This document shows, piece after piece, positions 1 through 6,870 of a DNA stretch of 11,023 bases. Location of the stretch: NCBI GenBank assembly GCA_041859875.1, contig JBFLFY010000041.1, positions 1-11,023 on the forward strand, in the 5' to 3' direction. Source of the DNA: Thermocaproicibacter sp041859875 (GTDB taxonomy: Bacteria; Bacillota; Clostridia; Oscillospirales; Acutalibacteraceae). The notes beneath the pieces were generated by a model. It worked only from the letters and a program-made list of their open reading frames with translations, ran no database searches and was not told the DNA's origin. How positions within the stretch are numbered: the first letter of the stretch is position 1; each line of letters begins with the position of its first letter. Position numbers and translations under genes: made by a program.

Positions 1-47
1 AAGATACTTGGCTGGTAACGGCCCGGGACAATAGGTGGTGCCAACAT
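1..47 (+). rRNA. rrf: 5S ribosomal RNA, 3' end (partial)
   Basis: The first 47 bases match the conserved 3' part of bacterial 5S rRNA. This includes the GATACTTGGCTGG and TAACGGCCCGGGA stretches of the helix IV/V and loop E region and the terminal strand GGTGGTGCCAACAT, which pairs with the 5' end lying outside the window. Roughly 40% of a normal ~117-base 5S is present. It sits at the end of an rRNA operon transcribed into the window and is followed within 20 bases by a terminator. The mature 3' end near base 47 is estimated from the usual 5S consensus. Confidence 0.9.
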
Positions 48-63
48 ATTTAGGAAATGAGAG

Positions 64-92
64 AAGACAGCGAAAGCTGTCTTATCTTTTTT
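64..92 (+). terminator. Rho-independent terminator of the rRNA operon
   Basis: An 8-bp perfect stem, AAGACAGC (64-71) with GCTGTCTT (76-83), is closed by a GAAA tetraloop and followed by ATCTTTTTT (84-92). It lies 16 bases after the 5S 3' end, where an rRNA operon terminator is expected. Confidence 0.87.
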
Positions 93-130
93 GGCTATGG
101 TATCATTACAATAATACCTAGGCTCTGGAA

Positions 131-177
131 AGAACAGGGCCGCTGTGTTTTTGCAGCGGCCCTGTTTTGCTTTCTTT
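131..177 (+). terminator. Second hairpin terminator, copy 1 of a dispersed 24-base repeat
   Basis: A 13-bp perfect GC-rich stem (133-145 with 154-166) has an 8-base T-rich loop and a T-rich, interrupted tail (TTTTGCTTTCTTT, 165-177). It is probably a backup terminator for the rRNA operon, since no gene lies between it and the first terminator. The central 24 bases (138-161, GGCCGCTG...CAGCGGCC including the loop) are identical at 22 of 24 positions to the minus-strand hairpin at 2209-2232. This suggests a repetitive terminator family rather than two unrelated hairpins. Confidence 0.68.
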
Positions 178-230
178 AGGCTGCAAATCTGCCGTTTTTC
201 GTGTATGACTTTATGAAATTATGGCCTTCG

Positions 231-259
231 TTGAATTATTTATATTTATATGGTATAAT
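231..259 (+). promoter_or_regulatory. Sigma-A promoter of the glycosyltransferase gene
   Basis: TTGAAT (-35, 231-236), a 17-base spacer and TATAAT (-10, 254-259) are present, with the extended -10 dinucleotide TG at 251-252. The expected transcription start is near 266, giving a 5' leader of about 148 bases before the ATG at 414. The gene therefore has its own promoter and does not depend on rRNA operon read-through. Confidence 0.78.
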
Positions 260-298
260 AGACATATACTAAATGTATAAAGACATGAAAAAAGACGA

Positions 299-387
299 TA
301 TGGCGAATCATGGTCAAATACAGCTGCTGCAAATGCAGCATTTATTGGAAAAGGGACTTTGAAATGCCCTTGAATGGAGTCGCCATA
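299..387 (+). promoter_or_regulatory. Structured 5' leader, possible three-way junction
   Basis: Inside the transcribed leader an 8-bp perfect closing helix, TATGGCGA (299-306) with TCGCCATA (380-387), encloses two hairpins: TGCTGC/GCAGCA with an AAAT loop (325-330/335-340) and a weaker AAGGG/CCCTT (351-355/367-371). The helix ends 11 bases before the AGAGGAG ribosome binding site. The arrangement resembles a cis-regulatory RNA, but I could not match it to the purine, TPP, c-di-GMP-I or fluoride riboswitch consensus features that I know. Conservation is unknown, so chance folding of an AT-rich leader is a real alternative. Confidence 0.35.
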
Positions 388-413
388 AAAAACAGAAAAG
401 AGGAGAAAAACAA

Positions 414-1655
414 ATGCGCAAAATTAAGCTGGGAATCGGTTTTGCAACAGGAAGAAAAAATTTCCCGAAAGTCCTGGCGGCATACATTAATACCTGGGAT
501 GCCACAAAGCGAAGACTGCCAAAAGATGTTGAAGTAAGTTTAAACCTGTTTGTTTCATACGATTTGGTTTACCACAATACCCATTCGACCGATTACACAA
601 ATTTAAGCCAAGAGATTGTAGACGCATTTGATAAAATCGTTTTCTCCGGTGCAAAAAATACATCCAGGAGTATTGAAAACCTGATTCACAATGAAAAATT
701 TACAATAGACGAATTAAAAAGTGTATTCGGAACAGGCTATGCAGGAAAACGAAATGCAATATTATATGCTGCTCTTGAAAACCATATGGACTATCTTCTC
801 TTCCTTGACGATGATGAATATCCAATGGCTGTAACAAATAACCACAACATCTGTCTTTGGAGCGGACAGCAGGTTTTTCTTACACATCTTCAGGAAATAA
901 AGGATGCCGATTACACGAACGGCTATCACTGTGGTTACATTTCACCAATTCCACAGATCGTTTATAATGATACCCTGAGCGAATCGGAGTTTAAACTGTT
1001 CATTGAGGCAATCAGCAACGAGATTATTAATTGGGACAGTATAAAAAGCTTGATGGACTGCGGTGGAGTTACATATGCTTCAACAGAGGTACTTTTAAAA
1101 GGACAAGAAACTGAAGTGCCGTTGGTTCACGGGTGTAGATTTGTTTCCGGCGGAAACCTATGTGTTAATTTATCACGTCCGCAGCGTACCCTGCCGTTTT
1201 TTAACCCGCCAGGCGCGCGGGGCGAAGATACCTTTCTTTCCACAATGCTGAAAGACCGTGTGGTGCGAAAAATACCGTGCTACACCTTTCATGATGGATT
1301 TTCGTTTTATCAGCATTTGCTGGACGGTGTGCTTCCCATTCAACTTTCGGAAATAACGGGAGATTCGCCGTCTGTGGACACTCGCTTTGTTGAAGCGTGC
1401 ATTGGCTGGGTGCGTTATAAACCGCTGCTGATTTATATAACAGAACCGGAACAATACGAACAAAAGATGGAGTCAATACGGGAAGCATTGGCAACCACGC
1501 TCCCGAAATTGGCGGAATATTTTCACGACAAGCGCTTCTTAAAAATTTCAACAGAGTTTGAAAAATACTGTAAGAATGTAAAAAAGCATTATGCACAGTT
1601 TATGATGGCACAGCGAACGTGGAAAAAAGTTATTAGCACAATCGATTTTTCATAA
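414..1655 (+). CDS. GT-A-fold (GT2-like) glycosyltransferase
   Basis: This 413-residue protein probably transfers a sugar from a nucleotide-sugar donor in the cytoplasm. The acceptor cannot be told. The N-terminus (residues 1-140) has the GT-A layout: a first beta strand KLGIGFATGR, GYAGKRNAI (residues 108-116, like the ARN motif of GT2 enzymes), then LLFLDDDEYP (128-137), where DDD is the expected metal and donor-binding DxD-type motif. GARGEDTFLS (267-276) matches the GED-type catalytic-base region and is followed by His293-Asp294. Residues ~330-413 are charged and probably helical. There is no signal peptide or membrane segment. AGAGGAG (399-405) supports the ATG at 414. The gene is AT-rich in many stretches (22 of 60 bases G+C at 541-600, but 34 of 60 at 1201-1260), unlike the GC-rich genes to its right, which hints at a different origin. 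It stands alone and converges with the GNAT gene across a 58-base spacer that has no clear terminator. Family-level call only. Confidence 0.72.
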   Translation: MRKIKLGIGFATGRKNFPKVLAAYINTWDATKRRLPKDVEVSLNLFVSYDLVYHNTHSTDYTNLSQEIVDAFDKIVFSGAKNTSRSIENLIHNEKFTIDELKSVFGTGYAGKRNAILYAALENHMDYLLFLDDDEYPMAVTNNHNICLWSGQQVFLTHLQEIKDADYTNGYHCGYISPIPQIVYNDTLSESEFKLFIEAISNEIINWDSIKSLMDCGGVTYASTEVLLKGQETEVPLVHGCRFVSGGNLCVNLSRPQRTLPFFNPPGARGEDTFLSTMLKDRVVRKIPCYTFHDGFSFYQHLLDGVLPIQLSEITGDSPSVDTRFVEACIGWVRYKPLLIYITEPEQYEQKMESIREALATTLPKLAEYFHDKRFLKISTEFEKYCKNVKKHYAQFMMAQRTWKKVISTIDFS

Positions 1656-1713
1656 CAAGAGATGAGATGAAGATGCCGTCTGGATTACCAGATAGGAAAA
1701 TAAAACACGGAAA

Positions 1714-2178
1714 TTACAATTTTTGTTCCAGTACGGTGCTCCGCGCAGACATACCCAGGCGACGATAAAAGGCTGCTGCGTTTTCATTGAATTCCCACAC
1801 CAGCAGTTCCATTGACGAAGCACCTCGCTTTTTCGCTTCCGCTTCCGCCGCGTGAAGCAAAGCTTTTCCGGCACCATGTTTCTGGGAGTCGGGGGAAACA
1901 CTCAGGACGTTTAGATGTGCCACGATGCGCGGTTTCAGAATCGGGTCCTTCAGCGCGTGCCGAAGCTCGGCACAGGCATACCCGACAACCTTTCCAGCGG
2001 AAACAGCAGAAAGTGCAATCACATTTTCATTTTGAATGATTGATTGATAATCTTGCTGTGTTAAAGGGTCAGCATTGTAAAAAATATCCGGGCGGGCATT
2101 GGCATGAAGTGTATGAACCTGCTGAACAAGCTGGTGAACAGCTTCAAAGTCGCCGGCTTTTGCCTTGCGAATTTCCAT
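1714..2178 (-). CDS. GNAT family N-acetyltransferase
   Basis: This 154-residue cytoplasmic acetyl-CoA-dependent acetyltransferase has an unknown amine substrate (small molecule or protein N-terminus). It has standard single-domain GNAT length. Residues 86-110 form strand beta-4 and motif A, with VSPDSQKHGAGKALL holding the pyrophosphate-binding Q-x-x-G-x-G (Gln99-Lys-His-Gly102-Ala-Gly104). Asn133 and AAAFYRRLGM (134-143) are the usual motif B, where Tyr138 is the common general-acid position. The start is the ATG at 2178 (MEIRKAKAGD), since it has AAAGGA about 10 bases upstream. A TTG start 10 codons earlier would have no binding site and would run into the S9 hairpin. It lies downstream of the S9 peptidase on the same strand. 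The gap contains the terminator hairpin and no space for a separate promoter, so expression probably depends on read-through. Confidence 0.85.
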   Translation of the reverse strand: MEIRKAKAGDFEAVHQLVQQVHTLHANARPDIFYNADPLTQQDYQSIIQNENVIALSAVSAGKVVGYACAELRHALKDPILKPRIVAHLNVLSVSPDSQKHGAGKALLHAAEAEAKKRGASSMELLVWEFNENAAAFYRRLGMSARSTVLEQKL

Positions 2179-2206
2179 TTTAATCAAGTCCTTTTCTAAA
2201 AGAAAC

Positions 2207-2234
2207 AAGGCCGCTGCAGAAACGCAGCGGCCTT
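2207..2234 (-). terminator. Hairpin terminator after the S9 peptidase, copy 2 of the 24-base repeat
   Basis: An 11-bp perfect stem (2207-2217 with 2224-2234) has a 6-base loop. Read on the minus strand it begins 6 bases after the S9 stop codon and is followed by TGTTTCTTTT. On the plus strand it is followed by AATTTTT, so it could also work in that direction. The GNAT ribosome binding site begins about 12 bases past the hairpin, so this is either a leaky terminator or an attenuator within a two-gene unit. Bases 2209-2232 match 138-161 in inverse orientation at 22 of 24 positions. Confidence 0.72.
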
Positions 2235-2240
2235 AATTTT

Positions 2241-4232
2241 TCAACTATTTTTCAGGTATTTGTCAAACCATGCGGTAATTTCTTTTAAGCGGCGCTCACG
2301 GTGTTTTGGCTTGCCGCTGCGGGAAAGCTCATGGTTTTCACCATGAAAAATTACCATTCGCGTCGGAACATTATGCGCACGCAGGGCGTAAAACATCTGC
2401 ATTCCTTCCGAAAGCGGGCAGCGGTAGTCTTCGTCGGAGTTGAGAAACAAAGTCGGCGTAGTGACCTTATCTGCATATTTCAGCGGGGACTGCGCCCAAA
2501 TCTTTTCCATGCCGTTCCACGGGTCGCCGCCGCACTGGTCGGGTGTGAAGAAATAGCCGATGTCTGCGGTGTTATGGTAGCTGATCCAGTTCGAAATGCT
2601 CCGCTGAGAAGCGGCAGCCTTGAAGCGGCCCGTATGGCCGATGATCCAGTTCGTCATGAAGCCGCCGTAGCTTCCGCCGGTCACGCCCATGCGGTCACTG
2701 TCAATAAAGCTGTACTTTTTAACCGCTTCATCTACAAAGTCCATTAAGTCCTGGTAATCCTGCTCGCCGTAATGGCCGTAGATGTCGGCAAAATGATTGC
2801 CTTTGCCGTCGCCCCCGGTCGGGTTACAGAAAATGACCGCATAGCCCTGCCCTGCCCAGTACTGCATTTCATGGAAGTAGCAGTTGCCGTAAACGGTTTT
2901 CGGCCCGCCGTGAACATCAAGAATCGTCGGGTACTTTTTCCCATCCTTTTTCCCCACGGGTGGGATGACCCAGCCGTGAATCGTTTCGCCGCGGCTGTTT
3001 GTGAAATACAGGTCTTCCGGTTCGGAATACTCGTATTCAGCACAGAGATCAACGTTGAAATCCGTCAGTTGTGTTTCTTTGCCGTCGCTGGAAACAGTAT
3101 AAATCTCGCTGCCACCGCCGTCACGCATGGCAATGATGGCAAACCCATCCCGGTACAGGACAGCGTCGGTGATGTTGCCGCGGGCCTTTGTCACCGGTGA
3201 TATACGTCCGGCAGCAGTATCCAGGCCGATAATCTGTGTGCTGTCGTCGAGTGTGTCGAGAAAATAAACATTGTTCCCAATGACCATTGGCTCGGATGGC
3301 ATACGGCGGTCTGATTTCACTTCGCTGCCAACGGAGTTATAAAAATCATGTGCGCCGCCGTCGTACAGGGTGCGGTATTTCCCTTTTTCACGAAGGAAGA
3401 CTTTCATGTTCTCGTTCAGCAAATGCCGGTCGGAGCTAATGGCGAGAACAACCTGCCTGCCGTCTTCCAGAGGAATCACGGCGCCGTGCTGGCCTTCTTT
3501 TGTAACAGAAATATCCTTTGCTTTCAGCGTTTTCACGTCCAGCTCATACAGGCGGTCACAAATCGGTGCGCACCCCGTAAAGTCCGTGGCGGCATACCAC
3601 AGCTTTTTCCCGTCGGGCGAAATGCCGAAGATGCAGGCCTCGGTATTTTCACCGGTTACGGGTTTTACTTTTCCTTTTTCCCAGTAAAACAGGCGGTTTC
3701 GGTGCCCGTTTATGTAACCTCTGCCGTTGGCGCGGAACGGCAGTTCATCCAGCACACGGCAGTCAGTGGTGTCTTTCATTTTTTCCGCAGCCTTTTCCGC
3801 GTCGCCCTTGCATTCAGCCAAAGCAGCTTCGTACTCGTGCGAAATGTCCGCGGCAAAGAAAAATCTGTCTTCGGAAAGGAAGCGGAAATCCGTCACGTTG
3901 TACGGCAGGCGGAGGAATTCTTCTGCTTCGCCGCCATCGTAAGGAAGCTTCTGCAGCACGGTGAGCGGGATGCCCTTTTTGGCGGTTTCCTTATCCTTCT
4001 TTTCCCGAAGGCTGGCAAAAACAATGCCGGAAGGCAGAAGCGAATAAGCGCCGATGTCGCCCGTTGAAGTCAGGCGGCGGCTTTTTCCGCCGCGCAGAAG
4101 ATATAAATCGTTGCGGTAGCTGTTTTCTTTTATATCTGCAGTGCTGATGCAGTAATACAGGTCATCGCCATGCGCGGTGAGCGTATTTGGGCAGAGAAAT
4201 CTGCAAAAATGTTCACAGTCAACTTTTTTCAT
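2241..4232 (-). CDS. S9 family (prolyl oligopeptidase-type) serine peptidase
   Basis: This 663-residue serine peptidase of the S9C/acylaminoacyl-peptidase or DPP-like branch (compare Bacillus YuxL) probably cleaves short peptides in the cytoplasm. Residues ~15-400 are a beta-propeller-like region that limits substrate size, with repeated blade-like pieces such as ISPDGKKLWYA (204-214). Residues ~410-663 are the alpha/beta-hydrolase domain: DVHGGP (439-444) for the oxyanion region, the nucleophile Ser521 in GGSYGG (519-524), Asp602 in SDEDYRCP and His634 in GENHELSRSGKP. All three triad residues are present and the length is normal for the family. No signal peptide or membrane segment is seen. 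The start chosen is the ATG at 4232 with GAAGGTG 5-8 bases upstream. A GTG 15 codons earlier lies inside the promoter-proximal region and lacks a binding site. It has its own promoter (4266-4294) and is followed by a hairpin terminator. Confidence 0.9.
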   Translation of the reverse strand: MKKVDCEHFCRFLCPNTLTAHGDDLYYCISTADIKENSYRNDLYLLRGGKSRRLTSTGDIGAYSLLPSGIVFASLREKKDKETAKKGIPLTVLQKLPYDGGEAEEFLRLPYNVTDFRFLSEDRFFFAADISHEYEAALAECKGDAEKAAEKMKDTTDCRVLDELPFRANGRGYINGHRNRLFYWEKGKVKPVTGENTEACIFGISPDGKKLWYAATDFTGCAPICDRLYELDVKTLKAKDISVTKEGQHGAVIPLEDGRQVVLAISSDRHLLNENMKVFLREKGKYRTLYDGGAHDFYNSVGSEVKSDRRMPSEPMVIGNNVYFLDTLDDSTQIIGLDTAAGRISPVTKARGNITDAVLYRDGFAIIAMRDGGGSEIYTVSSDGKETQLTDFNVDLCAEYEYSEPEDLYFTNSRGETIHGWVIPPVGKKDGKKYPTILDVHGGPKTVYGNCYFHEMQYWAGQGYAVIFCNPTGGDGKGNHFADIYGHYGEQDYQDLMDFVDEAVKKYSFIDSDRMGVTGGSYGGFMTNWIIGHTGRFKAAASQRSISNWISYHNTADIGYFFTPDQCGGDPWNGMEKIWAQSPLKYADKVTTPTLFLNSDEDYRCPLSEGMQMFYALRAHNVPTRMVIFHGENHELSRSGKPKHRERRLKEITAWFDKYLKNS

Positions 4233-4265
4233 AAAAGCACCTTCTTTTACAATCTGTTGCCATAA

Positions 4266-4294
4266 AGTATAGCGCACAGAGTGTGAGAAAGCAA
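4266..4294 (-). promoter_or_regulatory. Sigma-A promoter of the S9 peptidase gene
   Basis: On the minus strand TTGCTT (4289-4294) and TATACT (4266-4271) are separated by exactly 17 bases, in the 73-base gap between the ypeB stop and the S9 start. Transcription would begin near 4259, 27 bases before the ATG. A weak imperfect hairpin just upstream (GCAGG...CCTTGC) overlaps the -35 and may help end ypeB transcription. Confidence 0.65.
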
Positions 4295-4305
4295 GGCGCC
4301 GCCTG

Positions 4306-5583
4306 CTATTTTGTGAGGATGCCGCGGTCGGTCTGCTGCAGAATCAGGATATTTTCCTCATAGCCGGTGGAGGCATTGATATAAACAAGCACACGTTCCT
4401 CGTTTTTGCCGGAACACAGAAACTCATAAGTCAACTTTTCCTCGTTCCCCGCGATTGGAATCAGTGCAAGGCGGGAACGGCTCACTGTTAGGTTGGGGCT
4501 TACACTTTTCTGTGCCTGCTGCACCGTAAGCTTCGCCGTCAGGGCGCTGCGCTCCCGGTGGTTCATCAGGAAGCCCATTGGCTCATAGCGCACAATTTCG
4601 CCGTTGTCGAGTGCAACGCCGACCTTTACAAGGTCCGGGTAACAGAGAATGCCGTTTGTTTCATAGGCAAAATTAATGAGGCAGATGCCATCCTGCATGA
4701 TATAATAGCTTTCCTTCATATTCCGGATGCCGTGGGAGTCAAGAAATGCGCGCGCTTTCGCGGAGCAATCCGAGTATGAGAGCTTTTCTTCGCCGATGCT
4801 GCGCTCGTTGGACATTTCAGAAACAAAGCCGCCCGCTTTGGTAACGGAAATGCTGATGGCTCCGCTGTTTGCAGTAAAGTTGTAGGTCGGAAGAGTTCCG
4901 GCGGTGTCCGGTGCATGAGCCAGTTTGCTTTGCTGGAGATTCAGAAAATCGGCGGCAATGTTTTGGGCGTTCCCCTGCAGCACGGAAGCCTTACCCTGCA
5001 AAAGCTGCGGCTTGCGGTTCATGACGCTGTCGGAAAAAGGGCCGTCGTAAATCAGCGACGGGAAATTGCTGAAATCCTGCGCGGTTTCTTTCATGGCGTC
5101 ACGAAAAGTTTTAGTGCCGCTGAAGTCAATATCGACGGTTCGCATGCCATGGTCAAGTTTCTGAGAATAGTTTTTCAGGCTTTGAATGGTTTTGAACTCG
5201 TCCGGTGTTATTTTTTGCCCTGAAGAGATGCTTCGTTCCATAGAAGCGGAAAAATCGCCGACCTGTGTTATAAACTTGCTAATGTTATCTAATGAACTGT
5301 CGCCCACGGGCAGCACGGCCAGCGATGACTTCGCCATGCCTGATTCGCGCATGAGGCCCGCTGCGATGCGGCTTTGTTCCGATACCGTGTTGGCGTAAAC
5401 GGATTTGTCGAGCGCTGCTTCGATGTTGCCCACATGGTCGCCCAGGTCGTTCAGCGCACGGCGGTAACCGTACTGCAGATCGCGCCGGTATTCGGCCGCG
5501 CGTGCAAATCCGTAAACCGCCGTTCCTCCCAGGAGGATGGCGACAATCACGACGGCAATGGTAAAGCCTTTTTTCCTCGTCAT
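4306..5583 (-). CDS. ypeB: Spore germination protein YpeB
   Basis: This 425-residue protein is recognised as YpeB, which in Bacillus stabilises and localises the cortex-lytic enzyme SleB in the dormant spore and is degraded at germination. A single membrane segment (residues ~6-27) anchors it, with the bulk outside. The family signature FPSLIYDGPFSD is at residues 174-185 in the N-terminal helical part. Two PepSY-type repeats fill the C-terminus (~235-340 and ~345-415). Length is close to the ~450 residues of the Bacillus protein. The start is the ATG at 5583, because GAGGTG ends 6 bases before it. The GTG at 5592 is part of that binding site. Bacillus species have sleB directly upstream, but here the upstream neighbour is a divergent EAL gene, so any SleB partner must be encoded elsewhere. 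I found no convincing sigma-G promoter in the upstream spacer. Confidence 0.9.
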   Translation of the reverse strand: MTRKKGFTIAVVIVAILLGGTAVYGFARAAEYRRDLQYGYRRALNDLGDHVGNIEAALDKSVYANTVSEQSRIAAGLMRESGMAKSSLAVLPVGDSSLDNISKFITQVGDFSASMERSISSGQKITPDEFKTIQSLKNYSQKLDHGMRTVDIDFSGTKTFRDAMKETAQDFSNFPSLIYDGPFSDSVMNRKPQLLQGKASVLQGNAQNIAADFLNLQQSKLAHAPDTAGTLPTYNFTANSGAISISVTKAGGFVSEMSNERSIGEEKLSYSDCSAKARAFLDSHGIRNMKESYYIMQDGICLINFAYETNGILCYPDLVKVGVALDNGEIVRYEPMGFLMNHRERSALTAKLTVQQAQKSVSPNLTVSRSRLALIPIAGNEEKLTYEFLCSGKNEERVLVYINASTGYEENILILQQTDRGILTK

Positions 5584-5595
5584 TTTTTTCACCTC

Positions 5596-5882
5596 ATTTT
5601 ATTTTTTCTGCGCACAGCGGGAATATACGCAAAGAAAAAGCCGTGCTGCGTAAAATACATCCTTTGGTTTCGCAAAAAAAGTATGGCGAGAAGGAAATAT
5701 TTTTGTAAGCAGACTCTATACTTTTGGCAGAGTATGTGGTATTATATGATAAACATTAGGCATAGAATACAATTTTAACAGAATATGGCTTTTGCTTTTA
5801 GACAACATATTATTTGAGCGTAATTTATTTTTTGTTTCTTTCAGCAGGCAGGGATGCATGCTGAACATTATAAATGCAGCAT
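5596..5882. other. AT-rich divergent spacer between ypeB and the EAL gene
   Basis: About 290 bases without a gene. Seen here: a possible plus-strand promoter with TTGGCA (5724-5729) and TATGAT (5745-5750) at a short 15-base spacing, low confidence; AT-rich tracts around 5800-5835; and a hairpin just before the EAL ribosome binding site, listed separately. No clear minus-strand promoter for ypeB was found, although TATAAT occurs on that strand around 5744-5749 without a properly spaced -35. No c-di-GMP riboswitch features were recognised. Confidence 0.45.
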
Positions 5883-5883
5883 G
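5857..5883 (+). promoter_or_regulatory. Hairpin abutting the EAL gene ribosome binding site
   Basis: CATGCTG (5857-5863) and CAGCATG (5877-5883) form a perfect 7-bp stem with a 13-base AT-rich loop. The 3' arm ends on the first G of the GGAGG ribosome binding site (5883-5887). Stable folding could hinder ribosome access to the EAL start. Whether it forms or matters is inference. Confidence 0.3.
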
Positions 5884-5894
5884 GAGGTGTTCTT

Positions 5895-6773
5895 ATGCCC
5901 CAAATGGTGTTTGCCCCTGAAAAAGGCAGTCAAGCCCAGTTGGCGTCAAAAGGAGATACCGGCCCGCTCGTTCTGCCGATTGGAAACGAAAGTTTCCAGC
6001 AGAGGTGCGAAATTGAGAACCTGATTTACCACGCATTGAAAGATGATAAATTCCTGATTTATTACCAGCCGCTGCTGAACGTTAACGACGGCAATTTTAC
6101 GGAAGCGGAAGCGCTGCTGCGCCTGCGCGACCGGAACGGCAATTTTGTGTCGCCGGATGTGTTTATCCCCATCGCGGAGCAGGACGGCCTGATTAACGAG
6201 ATGGGCTGCATGGTGCTGGAAAGGGTTTCGCATTATATTCACACCATGCTGAAATGCGGCTCCGATATTGACTCCATCTCGGTCAACCTTTCCGTTGTGC
6301 AGCTGATGCAGGACAATGTTGACGCGCGTTTGCTGGACATCATCCACCGGAACGAGATTTCGCCCAACCGCATTTTGCTGGAAGTAACCGAAAGCACCCT
6401 GGTAAAAGACTACCAGCAGATCGGCGACAAAATCCGCACCATGAGCGAAGCGGGAATTCAGTTTGCGCTGGACGATTTCGGAACCGGCTACTCCAATATC
6501 TCTCATGTAATCGACATGCCGTTTGACGTGGTGAAAATTGACAAGAGCCTCATCTGGGACTCTGTGCAGAACAAAAAGTGCAGCATTGTAATTCGCCAGC
6601 TGACCAAAGTGTTTCAGTCCATTAACCTTGGTGTTACAGCGGAAGGCGTGGAAACGAAGGCACATGACGACTTTGTGCGCCAGTGCGGGTGTGACAAAAT
6701 ACAGGGCTTCCGCTATGCACAGCCAATGCCTTCCAGCCGTGTAAGCGACTATTTTGGCCGCCGCATGGGGTAA
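5895..6773 (+). CDS. Stand-alone EAL-domain c-di-GMP phosphodiesterase
   Basis: This 292-residue protein is predicted to hydrolyse cyclic di-GMP to pGpG in the cytoplasm. Residues 1-35 are a low-complexity lead and residues ~38-288 are one EAL domain with no GGDEF, PAS, REC or membrane segment. All the catalytic residues known from RocR and related EAL enzymes are present: Glu72 in EALLR, Asn131 in SVNLS, Glu163 and Glu166 in LLEVTES, Asp193-Asp194 in DDFGTGYS, Lys214 in VKIDK, Glu250 in TAEGVE and Gln270. Their spacings agree with RocR, so it should be active rather than a degenerate c-di-GMP receptor. The start is the ATG at 5895 with GGAGG (5883-5887) 7 bases upstream. An in-frame ATG at 5874 has no binding site and lies in the hairpin loop. 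It is divergent from ypeB and is ended by its own terminator, so it is a single-gene unit. No sensory domain is seen, so the input signal is unknown. Confidence 0.93.
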   Translation: MPQMVFAPEKGSQAQLASKGDTGPLVLPIGNESFQQRCEIENLIYHALKDDKFLIYYQPLLNVNDGNFTEAEALLRLRDRNGNFVSPDVFIPIAEQDGLINEMGCMVLERVSHYIHTMLKCGSDIDSISVNLSVVQLMQDNVDARLLDIIHRNEISPNRILLEVTESTLVKDYQQIGDKIRTMSEAGIQFALDDFGTGYSNISHVIDMPFDVVKIDKSLIWDSVQNKKCSIVIRQLTKVFQSINLGVTAEGVETKAHDDFVRQCGCDKIQGFRYAQPMPSSRVSDYFGRRMG

Positions 6774-6797
6774 GGATTCGAAGACAGAAAAAACCAG

Positions 6798-6825
6798 ATT
6801 CCCGGCTTCGGCCGGGAATTTTTTT
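6798..6825 (+). terminator. Rho-independent terminator of the EAL gene
   Basis: A 9-bp perfect stem, ATTCCCGGC (6798-6806) with GCCGGGAAT (6811-6819), has a UUCG tetraloop and is followed directly by a T run through 6825. It lies 24 bases after the EAL stop codon and separates it from the murD unit. Confidence 0.94.
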
Positions 6826-6870
6826 GCCCTTTTGTTTTCCCCGGAAACGTGCGCCGCGGCACCTTCTGCC

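Noticed and set aside
331..341. The 11-base string AAATGCAGCAT occurs both in the glycosyltransferase leader and at 5872-5882 before the EAL gene
   Set aside because: In both places it forms part of a different hairpin with different flanks. An 11-base match in AT-rich leaders of an 11-kb window is compatible with chance.
310..537. A 75-codon plus-strand frame overlapping the glycosyltransferase start
   Set aside because: There is no ribosome binding site at 310, and it runs out of frame into a gene with a strong AGAGGAG-supported start at 414. The stretch looks like leader RNA instead.
1656..1713. A small hairpin TCTGG/CCAGA (1679-1692) between the convergent genes
   Set aside because: Only 5 bp, with no T run on either strand. 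It is too weak to call a terminator for either gene.
3348..4067. A 239-codon plus-strand frame opposite the S9 peptidase
   Set aside because: It lies wholly antisense to the propeller region of an intact S9 peptidase and has no promoter or ribosome binding site.
5596..5882. A c-di-GMP riboswitch upstream of the phosphodiesterase gene
   Set aside because: Such a switch would make sense there, but I see none of the conserved GEMM-type core segments in this AT-rich spacer.
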